A DNA stretch of 6,217 nt from Clostridium sp. UBA6758 (GTDB taxonomy: Bacteria > Bacillota > Clostridia > Clostridiales > Clostridiaceae). The position numbers and the translations under genes were made by a program. Below the pieces are notes generated by a model. The model saw only the letters and a list, made by a program, of their open reading frames with translations. It searched no databases and had not been told where the DNA came from. The stretch lies in contig DKGY01000116.1 of the NCBI GenBank assembly GCA_002453475.1, positions 1 to 6,217 on the forward strand. Direction: 5' to 3'. The first letter of the stretch is position 1. Each line of letters starts with the position of its first letter. Below, piece after piece: positions 1 to 5,947 of the stretch.

Positions 1-85
1 TCTAATACTCCCATCTTCTTCAAAGTGGGAGTAAAGAGCGACTACGATCCTGGATAACGATTTCCTAAAGGACAACGAATTCTGT
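1..85. repeat. Structured repeat-like element downstream of the kinase gene, cut by the window edge
   Basis: No reading frame is supported here. On the plus strand an 8-bp perfect stem pairs 6-13 with 26-33 (TACTCCCA with TGGGAGTA), with a further short CTT/AAG helix inside it. Beyond a small internal loop, TCT at 1-3 pairs with AGA at 35-37, so the stem appears to continue left of the window. To its right are three copies of a short motif, GAYWACGA, at 40-47, 53-60 and 71-78. The element begins directly after the stop codon of the kinase/phosphatase gene. There is no T-tract in view on either strand, so a plain terminator is not shown. It resembles intergenic repeats that I recall from clostridial chromosomes, but that is memory and not a search result. 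Orientation and function are unknown. Confidence 0.5.
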
Positions 86-784
86 TTATCCAATAAGCTG
101 ATATAGAAGCAAGGTTAGTAAGGATCCAAAGGCTCCTCCTAGGACTACTTCTAAGATTGAGTGTACGTTGGAGTCAACTCTGCTTTGCGCTACTATGAAG
201 GCTAATAAAAATGCCAATATCATTATTAGTGGCTCTGTGGTTAATAATGTTATGGTAGTTGCCACAGCAAAGGCTATGGAACTGTGACCACTTGGCATTC
301 CACCTCTTAAAGGTGTACCTTCATCATATATAGCTTTTACTACTACTGTAGCAATGCTCACTATAACTAGTAATAAAAATATCATGTGAGGGTCTGAATT
401 TTTAATTTTTAAAAGAATAATTATAGAAAAAGGTAGAACCTTATCACCAAAAATTATGTATGCTACTAAAACTGCATTAATGGCAGTGATTAATACTGCA
501 CCTGCCGCTACATTTTTTGCTATCTTTGCTAAGGGATGATAAAAGTTGGTGGTGGCATCTATAGCGCACTCCACTGCTGTGTTGATCATCTCTGCAACGA
601 TAACCATGGTTATTGTAATGGCAAGTACTAAAAGCTCCATCTTTGTCATATCGAAGAAAAAACAAGCTGTTAGCACTAACATAGCTATTATCATGTGGAT
701 TCTCATGTTTCTTTGAGTTCGTATTGAATAAATTATTCCCTCTATAGCATAGTTAAAACTATCTATTAGCTTCTTTACCTTCAT
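86..784 (-). CDS. dgkA: Undecaprenol/diacylglycerol kinase (DgkA family) fused to a PAP2-type phosphatase domain
   Basis: A 232-residue membrane protein. Residues 1-115 are a DgkA-type lipid kinase with about three membrane helices (near 27-44, 49-68, 92-113) and the signature EMINTAVE at 65-72. By ungapped spacing, E65, N68, E72 and K90 match E. coli Glu69, Asn72, Glu76 and Lys94. Q24 and N91 stand where E. coli has Glu28 and Asp95. Residues 130-232 form a short PAP2 domain with PSGH at 164-167 and SR-x5-H-x3-E at 201-212. In Gram-positive bacteria this kinase family phosphorylates undecaprenol, and PAP2 enzymes dephosphorylate lipid phosphates, so both halves would act on the cell-wall lipid carrier in the membrane; the substrate is inferred. 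The ATG at 784 is chosen over one 12 codons upstream because AAGGTGGG sits 7 bases before it. The gene is last in the operon, 47 bases after ybeY. Bacillus DgkA consists of the kinase part alone. Confidence 0.88.
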   Translation of the reverse strand: MKVKKLIDSFNYAIEGIIYSIRTQRNMRIHMIIAMLVLTACFFFDMTKMELLVLAITITMVIVAEMINTAVECAIDATTNFYHPLAKIAKNVAAGAVLITAINAVLVAYIIFGDKVLPFSIIILLKIKNSDPHMIFLLLVIVSIATVVVKAIYDEGTPLRGGMPSGHSSIAFAVATTITLLTTEPLIMILAFLLAFIVAQSRVDSNVHSILEVVLGGAFGSLLTLLLYQLIG

Positions 785-791
785 AAATAAT

Positions 792-799
792 CCCACCTT
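792..799 (-). promoter_or_regulatory. Ribosome binding site that sets the kinase/phosphatase start
   Basis: The minus strand reads AAGGTGGG, then 7 bases, then the ATG at 784. The upstream in-frame ATG at 820 has no comparable purine-rich site, because the bases before it are the end of ybeY. This favours the 232-residue protein, whose N-terminus MKVKKLIDSF also looks like a normal kinase start. Confidence 0.75.
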
Positions 800-831
800 A
801 ATTAACCCTAATACAACCATATATACTTATA

Positions 832-1332
832 TTATCTCTCAATATTAAACTTACTAAGAATTTCTTCTTCTCTAGCTCTCATTATTACCTTATCTTCGTC
901 TTCCATATGATCATATCCTAATAAGTGAAGAATGGAATGAGTTACTAGGTAGCACACCTCTCTTATAAATGAGTGTCCAAACTCTTCACTCTGCTCCTGT
1001 GCTCTCTCTAAGGATAATACTATGTCTCCAAGGACTAAATTTCCTTCATTTAAATCAACAATTGAAAATTTATGATTTAAGTAACACTCTTTGAATACCT
1101 TTTTATCTTCATAATCTAACATTGGAAAAGATAGTACGTCTGTAGCCCTATCTATCCCTCTTGTATCTACATTTATCTCTCTTATTGTTTCATTGTCCAC
1201 ATAAATTAGACTTACTTCGTAAGGAATTAGTACCTGCTCCTCTTTTAAAGCATAATCTATAATTTCTTTAATATTTTCTTCTAAGTCCTTTTCAACGGAA
1301 ATAAGACTTTGTCTATCGTCCATATAAATCAT
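832..1332 (-). CDS. ybeY: Endoribonuclease YbeY (16S rRNA 3'-end maturation and ribosome quality control)
   Basis: 166 residues, the usual size for the UPF0054/YbeY family. The zinc-binding signature H-x3-H-x5-H is intact as H132, H136 and H142 in [11 protein letters not shown]. The conserved RATDVLSFP segment is at 62-70, preceded by R58, and GDIVLS is at 102-107. YbeY is a single-domain metal-dependent RNase acting in the cytoplasm on 16S rRNA processing and defective ribosomes. The start at 1332 has AGGAG 7 bases upstream. That site overlaps the TAG stop of pgpH (TAGGAG), and only 10 bases separate the genes, so translation is probably coupled. An ATG three codons downstream is a weaker alternative. 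The position between pgpH (yqfF) and dgkA is the conserved Firmicute arrangement. Confidence 0.96.
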   Translation of the reverse strand: MIYMDDRQSLISVEKDLEENIKEIIDYALKEEQVLIPYEVSLIYVDNETIREINVDTRGIDRATDVLSFPMLDYEDKKVFKECYLNHKFSIVDLNEGNLVLGDIVLSLERAQEQSEEFGHSFIREVCYLVTHSILHLLGYDHMEDEDKVIMRAREEEILSKFNIER

Positions 1333-1342
1333 AATATATCTC

Positions 1343-3598
1343 CTATTTATCTGATATCTGCTTTTCTTTTTCAGCTTCCTTCATTTGTATTACTGGTTCT
1401 GGCTCTTTTAAGCCGAGTTGTTCTTCACTAGAGGATGCCACCTCTTTATCCTCAATGGCTTTTTCTTTGTTTTCTTTAGCTAAATTAAGCTTCTCTTTAG
1501 GATATTCTATTCTTTCATGGTAAATTCCAGATAGAACCTTTAGGAAACTCTCTCTTATTTTCTCTAAATCTTTAAAGGTTAAGTCAGAGTTAACAAATTG
1601 ATTTTCATCAATTCTACCTTTGATTATATTATTTACCATATCTTCTATTTTCTTTTTATTAGGCTTATTAATGGACCTAACAGAGGCTTCTACTCCATCT
1701 GCTAACATTATAATAGTAGATTCCTTTGTTCTTGGTGGTGGTCCACCATATCTATAATCTGCTTCATTTACCGCCTCTGGGTTCTCACTTTTATTTCTCA
1801 TAGTGATATAAAAATACTTAGCAAGAGAATCTCCGTGATGCTCTCTTACGACATCAGTGATGACTTCAGGTAAGTTATATTTTTCTGCTAATTTAACCCC
1901 ATCTTCAACATGGGATAATATTATAGCAGAACTTAAAGCTGGTGACATGTCATCATGAGGATTTGCTATACCTATTTGATTTTCTTTAAAATAATAAGGT
2001 CTTTCTAGCTTTCCAACATCATGATAATAGGCTGCCACTCTAGCTAGTATTGGATTTGCTCCCACACTTTCTGCAGCCATCTCTGCCAAATTTGCAACTA
2101 ACACACAGTGATGGTAAGTGCCTGGTGCTTCTAAAAGTAACCTTCTCATTAAAGGATGATTAGGGTTAGCTAACTCTAGAAGCTTTATGTTAGTGATTAC
2201 GTCAAATATATTTTCTAACAGTGGTAATATTCCTATGGCTAATATTCCTGAAACAATGGCAGATACACCTGCAAGTATAGCCTTATTAATTATACTGGTC
2301 ATATTAGTACTCAGGAAATATCCCATGGTACCAGTAAATACTACATTTATAGCTCCAATTAGTAAGGAGGAATACAATATGTCATTTCTTTGCTGAACCC
2401 TTTTTAATACCATTGGAACTATTACTGCATTAAGCATAGCAATAAGAGTTAAATCTATTGAAAATTTAACAATAAAGGATATAAATATTACGTTTAATAT
2501 TCCTATGGTTACAGAAGTTTTACTATCAATTAGTACAGATAATAAAATTGAAATACAGGCAAAGGGAATAACATAAGGGGATATGAGAATAGCTACCCTA
2601 GCTAACACTACAGTCAATACTGTAAGTAGGTTTATCAGTATAACTTTGCTATTATCTTCATATATATCCCTACGTTTTTCCTGTATATATCTCCATTGCA
2701 ATCCTAGTACTCCTGCTACAACAAGGAGTAAAACTATATTCATATAAATACCTGTAGATTTATCATTATCTAGAAGCCCTAGGTCATTTAAAAGTTCTAT
2801 TTGAGATTCAGTAATAGGTTGACCTTCTGCTATTATAGTTTGATCCTTTTTATAGGTTACAGGTGTTACATTTTTAGTTACATTTCGTCTTGCCTCTTCT
2901 GTTTTTTCATGATCTATAAAATAGGTAGCCTTAGTTTGAGAATAACCTATGGCCATGGCTAAATCCTTAACATCCTTAGAATAACTCAAATTATTGAATA
3001 CAGAAGTTATATACCCCTGTGCCGCAACTATATCCTGCGGTTTATTTTCATATATCGGAGTTGTATCATACAAATTATTCATGCACTTTATTATATCTTC
3101 GTTGAGACTATTTAGTTGAGTATCATTTAAGGACAAAAGTATTCCATAGTTTTCACTAGAAAGATTTTTTATAGGACCTTCCTCTTTTAACTTTTTAAGC
3201 TTTACCCCATCAATTTTTTCCTGTTCCGACTTAATTTTTTCATTATCATCTTCACTGGAAGGATTATAAGGAGGATTTTCAGAATTTATTTTTTTAACTA
3301 CTTCAAAAAGTTTATTTATGTTATCTATAGCAACCTTTCTTATATTCGCATCATAGGTATAGGTTTCTTGTATATGCTTTAACTCTTCTTCAATATTCTT
3401 TTGAGTCGCTACTTTATCTTCTACATCCCTTGGCGCTTTAATGTCAAATTTAGCTATTTCACCTACTTGAAGGTTATATTTTTTACTTACTACTACAGTG
3501 CTTAAAATTAAATAAACTATTAATGTGGTAGTTATAAAAGTAATATAGGGTTTTATTCTTGGAAATCTTATCCTTGATAATCTTTTTTTATATCCCAT
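1343..3598 (-). CDS. pgpH: Cyclic-di-AMP phosphodiesterase PgpH (YqfF), 7TM-HD family
   Basis: 751 residues. Order of parts: one membrane anchor near 18-37; a large extracytoplasmic domain to about 280, with a charged stretch at 105-145; seven membrane helices between about 285 and 462; a cytoplasmic HD domain at about 475-695; and a lysine/glutamate-rich tail. The metal ligands known from Listeria PgpH are all present with matching spacing: H497, H526-D527 (in HDVGK), H563, H587-H588 and D634. The HDIG motif reads HDVG here. The family hydrolyses c-di-AMP to pApA, affecting potassium and osmotic balance, wall stress and sporulation. The ATG at 3598 has AGAGGTG 5 bases upstream and lies 14 bases after yqfD. 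The protein is about 30-40 residues longer than Bacillus and Listeria homologues as I remember them, mostly through the C-terminal tail. In Bacillus and many clostridia phoH/phoL precedes this gene; here yqfD does. Confidence 0.96.
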   Translation of the reverse strand: MGYKKRLSRIRFPRIKPYITFITTTLIVYLILSTVVVSKKYNLQVGEIAKFDIKAPRDVEDKVATQKNIEEELKHIQETYTYDANIRKVAIDNINKLFEVVKKINSENPPYNPSSEDDNEKIKSEQEKIDGVKLKKLKEEGPIKNLSSENYGILLSLNDTQLNSLNEDIIKCMNNLYDTTPIYENKPQDIVAAQGYITSVFNNLSYSKDVKDLAMAIGYSQTKATYFIDHEKTEEARRNVTKNVTPVTYKKDQTIIAEGQPITESQIELLNDLGLLDNDKSTGIYMNIVLLLVVAGVLGLQWRYIQEKRRDIYEDNSKVILINLLTVLTVVLARVAILISPYVIPFACISILLSVLIDSKTSVTIGILNVIFISFIVKFSIDLTLIAMLNAVIVPMVLKRVQQRNDILYSSLLIGAINVVFTGTMGYFLSTNMTSIINKAILAGVSAIVSGILAIGILPLLENIFDVITNIKLLELANPNHPLMRRLLLEAPGTYHHCVLVANLAEMAAESVGANPILARVAAYYHDVGKLERPYYFKENQIGIANPHDDMSPALSSAIILSHVEDGVKLAEKYNLPEVITDVVREHHGDSLAKYFYITMRNKSENPEAVNEADYRYGGPPPRTKESTIIMLADGVEASVRSINKPNKKKIEDMVNNIIKGRIDENQFVNSDLTFKDLEKIRESFLKVLSGIYHERIEYPKEKLNLAKENKEKAIEDKEVASSSEEQLGLKEPEPVIQMKEAEKEKQISDK

Positions 3599-3612
3599 AT
3601 TTACACCTCTTT

Positions 3613-4785
3613 TTAAGTCTCAGGGGATTCATCTTCCTTTTCTACATCTTTAACTACAACTTGGCTTTCTGCTATGTCTTCTTCTACAGTAATTAATACT
3701 CTAATTTCATATTGATTATCTTGCTTTTTAACTTCTGGAGTAATATCTAATATTTTTACCCCTCTATCCAAATTTAATGTAATTTTGTTTTCAAGTTCCT
3801 TTATTACAGTGTCGGTGTTAGTATCCTCTTCCACCTGTTCTGTTTCATAATAAGTCTCTTTTATAAAGATGCCCCAGTTTTCTTCTATTTTATCATAAGT
3901 TGTATAGTTATTTAATGATTTCTTAAGATAAATTTTATTATTGTTTACATTTACTCCATAGCGTACTTGCTTATTTCCTGTTCTTCTTTTTGATATAGTT
4001 GATAAGGGTACCTGTGTAATTTCTTCATAAAAGGTAGTAGCATATATCCTACCTTCAGCCTTCACAGAAAACTCCGTACCTTCTTTGCCTTCTTGTCCTT
4101 TTACAATTATTTCGCCCTTATCCACTACTGTACCAAGGGCTTTCACAGGAGTTCCGGCACTAGTATATATTCTATTTATAACACCACTTTTTTTAGCTAC
4201 TAAATCTCCTGTGTACTCTTTTTCTTTAATCTTTGGTGGCTCTTGTCTCTCTACTATGTCTACAGTAAGCCTAGAACCTTCAATTCTAACTTTAACCCAC
4301 ATTATTTCATCTATATCTGTAACTAAGTTTTCTTCAGCCTTTAGAACATCTATTGAATTCTTTTTGCTTCCAACCATTATACCATAGCTTTTAAGTATGT
4401 TTCTAACTTCAAGGGGAGCTAGATATTTATCCGTGGTTATATCCACACTCCAAACAAAACCACTAAAATAATATAGAATAATGAAAAATACAGCAATACC
4501 TGCAATTAGAATTTTCCTAGTACTTAATTTCAGATAAAAAAAGTTTACCCCTTTACGATTTAAAATCTTTATTTTTCCCTTTACTTTTCTAACGGCTTCT
4601 TTTAAATGAAGATAGTCTGACACTGAAATTTCTAGTGTTATGGAAAAGGCATTATTTTTTTTTATATTTTTTACACTTACATTTTTGTTCCAAAGATAAT
4701 TAAGTACTTTTTCTCCTTCAACGGAATCTACTTGAACAGTTATATAGCTTTTATTAAAATTATTGATCTTCTTCATAGATTTCAT
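3613..4785 (-). CDS. yqfD: Sporulation protein YqfD, single-pass membrane protein
   Basis: 390 residues, matching the YqfD family by sequence character and by its place after yqfC. Residues 1-90 are cytoplasmic by charge, and a membrane helix spans about 91-112. Residues 113-180 (from WSVDITTD to VDIVERQEPP) read like an FtsQ/POTRA-type fold. Residues 194-260 look like a barrel-sandwich module, with two glycine-rich half motifs (SGVINRIYTSAGTPV and AEGRIYAT). The tail is acidic. In B. subtilis yqfD belongs to the mother-cell sigma-E regulon; its molecular role is not clear to me. The gene overlaps yqfC by 26 bases, implying translational coupling. The first ATG (4785) has no well-placed ribosome site. 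A second ATG at 4776, 10 bases after GGTG, is a real alternative that removes three residues. Fold assignments are inferred from pattern only. Confidence 0.9.
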   Translation of the reverse strand: MKSMKKINNFNKSYITVQVDSVEGEKVLNYLWNKNVSVKNIKKNNAFSITLEISVSDYLHLKEAVRKVKGKIKILNRKGVNFFYLKLSTRKILIAGIAVFFIILYYFSGFVWSVDITTDKYLAPLEVRNILKSYGIMVGSKKNSIDVLKAEENLVTDIDEIMWVKVRIEGSRLTVDIVERQEPPKIKEKEYTGDLVAKKSGVINRIYTSAGTPVKALGTVVDKGEIIVKGQEGKEGTEFSVKAEGRIYATTFYEEITQVPLSTISKRRTGNKQVRYGVNVNNNKIYLKKSLNNYTTYDKIEENWGIFIKETYYETEQVEEDTNTDTVIKELENKITLNLDRGVKILDITPEVKKQDNQYEIRVLITVEEDIAESQVVVKDVEKEDESPET

Positions 4786-5053
4786 ACACCATAGATTTAA
4801 AATATCCGCTCAAAGTTATGGTGGTACCTCCTACAAAAATAATTTCAAAATCCTCACCTAAAATTTTTAAAGCTCCAAGACAGGTATTTATAACTAATTC
4901 ATTGTCGCTAAATTTTATTATCCCTTTATGATTCTCTACAGTTACTTCTTTTCTAGCTATCACAGTAATTTTAGGTAAACTAAGGGCTACATCTACTGGT
5001 AAGTCTAATCCATATATGACTTTTTCTTTTACCTTCTTTAATTTATCACTCAA
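4760..5053 (-). CDS. yqfC: Sporulation protein YqfC (YabP/YqfC family)
   Basis: 97 residues from a TTG start. The family core is visible: LPVDVALSLPKITV near 18-31, ENHKGIIKFSDNEL at 40-53, and ITLSG at 79-83. There is no signal peptide or membrane helix, so it is probably cytoplasmic or attached to a membrane partner such as YqfD. In B. subtilis yqfC and yqfD are adjacent sigma-E-controlled sporulation genes. The start is set by GAGGTGAT, a perfect match to the 16S rRNA 3' end, 6 bases before the TTG at 5053. The nearby in-frame GTG (5062) and ATG (5059) lie inside or against that site and are too close to be used. The gene follows a terminator and a sigma-E-like promoter, so it probably opens the transcription unit. 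Confidence 0.9.
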   Translation of the reverse strand: MSDKLKKVKEKVIYGLDLPVDVALSLPKITVIARKEVTVENHKGIIKFSDNELVINTCLGALKILGEDFEIIFVGGTTITLSGYFKSMVYEIYEEDQ

Positions 5054-5057
5054 ATTC

Positions 5058-5065
5058 ATCACCTC
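5058..5065 (-). promoter_or_regulatory. Ribosome binding site selecting the TTG start of yqfC
   Basis: The minus strand reads GAGGTGAT, complementary to the anti-Shine-Dalgarno end of 16S rRNA. The GTG codon falls within it, and the ATG shares its last two bases. The in-frame TTG six bases downstream has optimal spacing, so TTG is the preferred initiation codon. Confidence 0.7.
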
Positions 5066-5102
5066 AAAATCATAATTTTTGCTTACAAAGTTTCTCTTTT
5101 AA

Positions 5103-5131
5103 ATTTTATGATTTCTTTTCATGATAAATTA
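5103..5131 (-). promoter_or_regulatory. Candidate sigma-E (mother-cell sporulation) promoter of yqfC-yqfD
   Basis: On the minus strand the -10 box is CATAAAAT (5103-5110), which matches 7 of 8 positions of the Bacillus sigma-E form CATACAAT. It is 14 bases from TAATTTA (5125-5131), which fits 5 of 7 positions of the -35 form KMATATT. The implied start of transcription lies about 40 bases before the TTG of yqfC. The prior is good because yqfC is a sigma-E gene in B. subtilis, but AT-rich sequence gives chance matches easily. I saw no good sigma-A promoter in this gap. Confidence 0.45.
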
Positions 5132-5132
5132 C

Positions 5133-5167
5133 TTAAAATAAAAAGAACTCAGTAAACTGAGTTCTTT
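5133..5167 (-). terminator. Intrinsic terminator of the rpsU-yqeY unit
   Basis: An 11-12 bp perfect inverted repeat (5142-5153 with 5156-5167, arms AAAGAACTCAGT and ACTGAGTTCTTT) has a loop of 2-4 bases. On the minus strand it is followed directly by TTTTTATTTT. The yqeY TAA stop (5166-5168) overlaps the base of the stem. Because of the symmetry and flanking A/T, weak termination in the other direction is possible, but no plus-strand gene needs it. Confidence 0.9.
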
Positions 5168-5615
5168 ATTTATTCAAATATTCTTTTACTATTTGACTAA
5201 CTACTTTGCCATCTGCTCGACCATTTACCTTAGGTCTAACATCTGCCATAAGTTTTCCCATATCTTTAATGCTACTAGTACCAAGTTTTTCGGCTGACTC
5301 CAGAACAATTTTTCGGATTTCTTCTTCCGTTAACTGCTGAGGAAGGTATTGTAATAAGATTTCGATTTCAGCTTTTGTTTGATCAACTAAATCTTGTCTA
5401 TTTCCATTGTCAAACTCAACCATAGAATCTCTTCTTTGTTTAACTTCCTTTGCTAAAATTTCGATGACTTTATTATCATCTACTTCTCCTACCCCTGATT
5501 TTTCAACCATTAAAATAGCAGCTTTAGCCATACTTATTACATTTGCTTTAAACCTATTCTTTTGTTTAATAGCATTTTTCCAGTCTTCCTGTAATGTTTC
5601 CTTAATGGATGACAT
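5166..5615 (-). CDS. yqeY: GatB/YqeY domain-containing protein
   Basis: 149 residues, typical for stand-alone YqeY proteins. Visible family features are the KEVKQRRDS segment at 56-64, LPQQLTEEEI at 91-100, DMGKLM at 118-123 and the NGRADG loop at 131-136. The fold is related to the C-terminal tRNA-binding part of GatB, the amidotransferase subunit that makes Gln-tRNA. A tRNA-related role is often proposed for stand-alone copies but is unproven. The ATG at 5615 is preferred over a TTG six codons upstream because AAGAAGG lies 7 bases before it. The gene starts 21 bases after rpsU, the usual pairing in Firmicutes, and ends inside the terminator stem. Confidence 0.93.
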   Translation of the reverse strand: MSSIKETLQEDWKNAIKQKNRFKANVISMAKAAILMVEKSGVGEVDDNKVIEILAKEVKQRRDSMVEFDNGNRQDLVDQTKAEIEILLQYLPQQLTEEEIRKIVLESAEKLGTSSIKDMGKLMADVRPKVNGRADGKVVSQIVKEYLNK

Positions 5616-5622
5616 TAATAAA

Positions 5623-5629
5623 CCTTCTT
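5623..5629 (-). promoter_or_regulatory. Ribosome binding site that sets the yqeY start
   Basis: The minus strand reads AAGAAGG followed by 7 bases and the ATG at 5615. The upstream in-frame TTG (5633) has no such site and would add only MKEGLL, which is not family-like. Confidence 0.7.
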
Positions 5630-5636
5630 TCAAACT

Positions 5637-5813
5637 CTACTTAAATTTTCTTTTTCTAGCAGCTTCTGATTTTTTCTTTCTTTTTACGCTTGGTTTTTCG
5701 TAATGTTCTCTCTTTCTAACTTCTGAAAGCACACCTGATCTTGCACATTTCTTTTTAAATCTTCTTAATGCATTCTCTAATGATTCGTTTTCTCCAACTT
5801 TTATCTCTGACAT
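5637..5813 (-). CDS. rpsU: Small ribosomal subunit protein bS21
   Basis: A complete 58-residue gene. The translation starts [19 protein letters not shown] and ends [10 protein letters not shown]. It has the S21 hallmarks: an acidic start, the [18 protein letters not shown] helix, the REHYEKPS segment and a very basic tail. bS21 binds the 30S platform near the 3' end of 16S rRNA and helps base pairing between mRNA and the anti-Shine-Dalgarno sequence. The ATG at 5813 is preceded by GGAGGGAGG with 7 bases of spacing, a strong site, and the stop is TAG. It is the first gene after a perfect sigma-A promoter and is followed by yqeY after 21 bases. Its length and sequence match clostridial S21, with nothing unusual in the protein. 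Confidence 0.98.
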   Translation of the reverse strand: MSEIKVGENESLENALRRFKKKCARSGVLSEVRKREHYEKPSVKRKKKSEAARKRKFK

Positions 5814-5890
5814 TTATATCCCTCCCTCCGCTAGCTCAATTTAATTTTAATTAAAAGTAGCCAATGCGAGGCCTAAATAGCACATTTTCA

Positions 5891-5919
5891 ATTATACAAT
5901 TCACATTAACTTATGTCAA
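5891..5919 (-). promoter_or_regulatory. Sigma-A promoter of rpsU-yqeY
   Basis: On the minus strand TTGACA (5914-5919) and TATAAT (5891-5896) are both perfect consensus and exactly 17 bases apart. Transcription should start near 5884, giving a leader of about 70 bases before rpsU. The leader holds only a weak 5-bp bulged hairpin (5858-5875) and an A/T-rich stretch. I recognise no known riboswitch or ribosomal-protein leader in it. Confidence 0.92.
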
Positions 5920-5947
5920 GATTTTCATTAGTTTTATTTACATATTT

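Noticed and set aside
1..37. Simple rho-independent terminator for the pgpH-ybeY-dgkA operon
   Set aside because: The hairpin is good, but no T-run follows on the plus strand, and on the minus strand the base of the stem reads TATTAGA at the edge. Termination cannot be claimed from what is visible.
38..80. A CRISPR-like array formed by the three GAYWACGA motifs
   Set aside because: The units are only 8-9 bases long with spacings of 5 and 10 bases, far from CRISPR repeat and spacer sizes, and no cas genes are present.
477..665. 62-codon minus-strand open frame inside the kinase/phosphatase gene
   Set aside because: It lies wholly inside the well-supported kinase domain in another frame; its translation is Cys/His/Ser-rich with no family resemblance, and no ribosome site is seen.
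2187..2396. Plus-strand open frame opposite pgpH
   Set aside because: It is antisense to the membrane region of PgpH; its hydrophobic translation mirrors hydrophobic codons, and no promoter or ribosome site supports it.
4085..4387. Plus-strand 100-codon open frame opposite yqfD
   Set aside because: It is entirely antisense to a conserved part of YqfD and has no start signals or recognisable domain.
5407..5703. Plus-strand open frame opposite yqeY and rpsU
   Set aside because: It spans the antisense of two confident genes and their spacer; the Phe/Leu-rich end is the complement of Lys-rich S21 codons.
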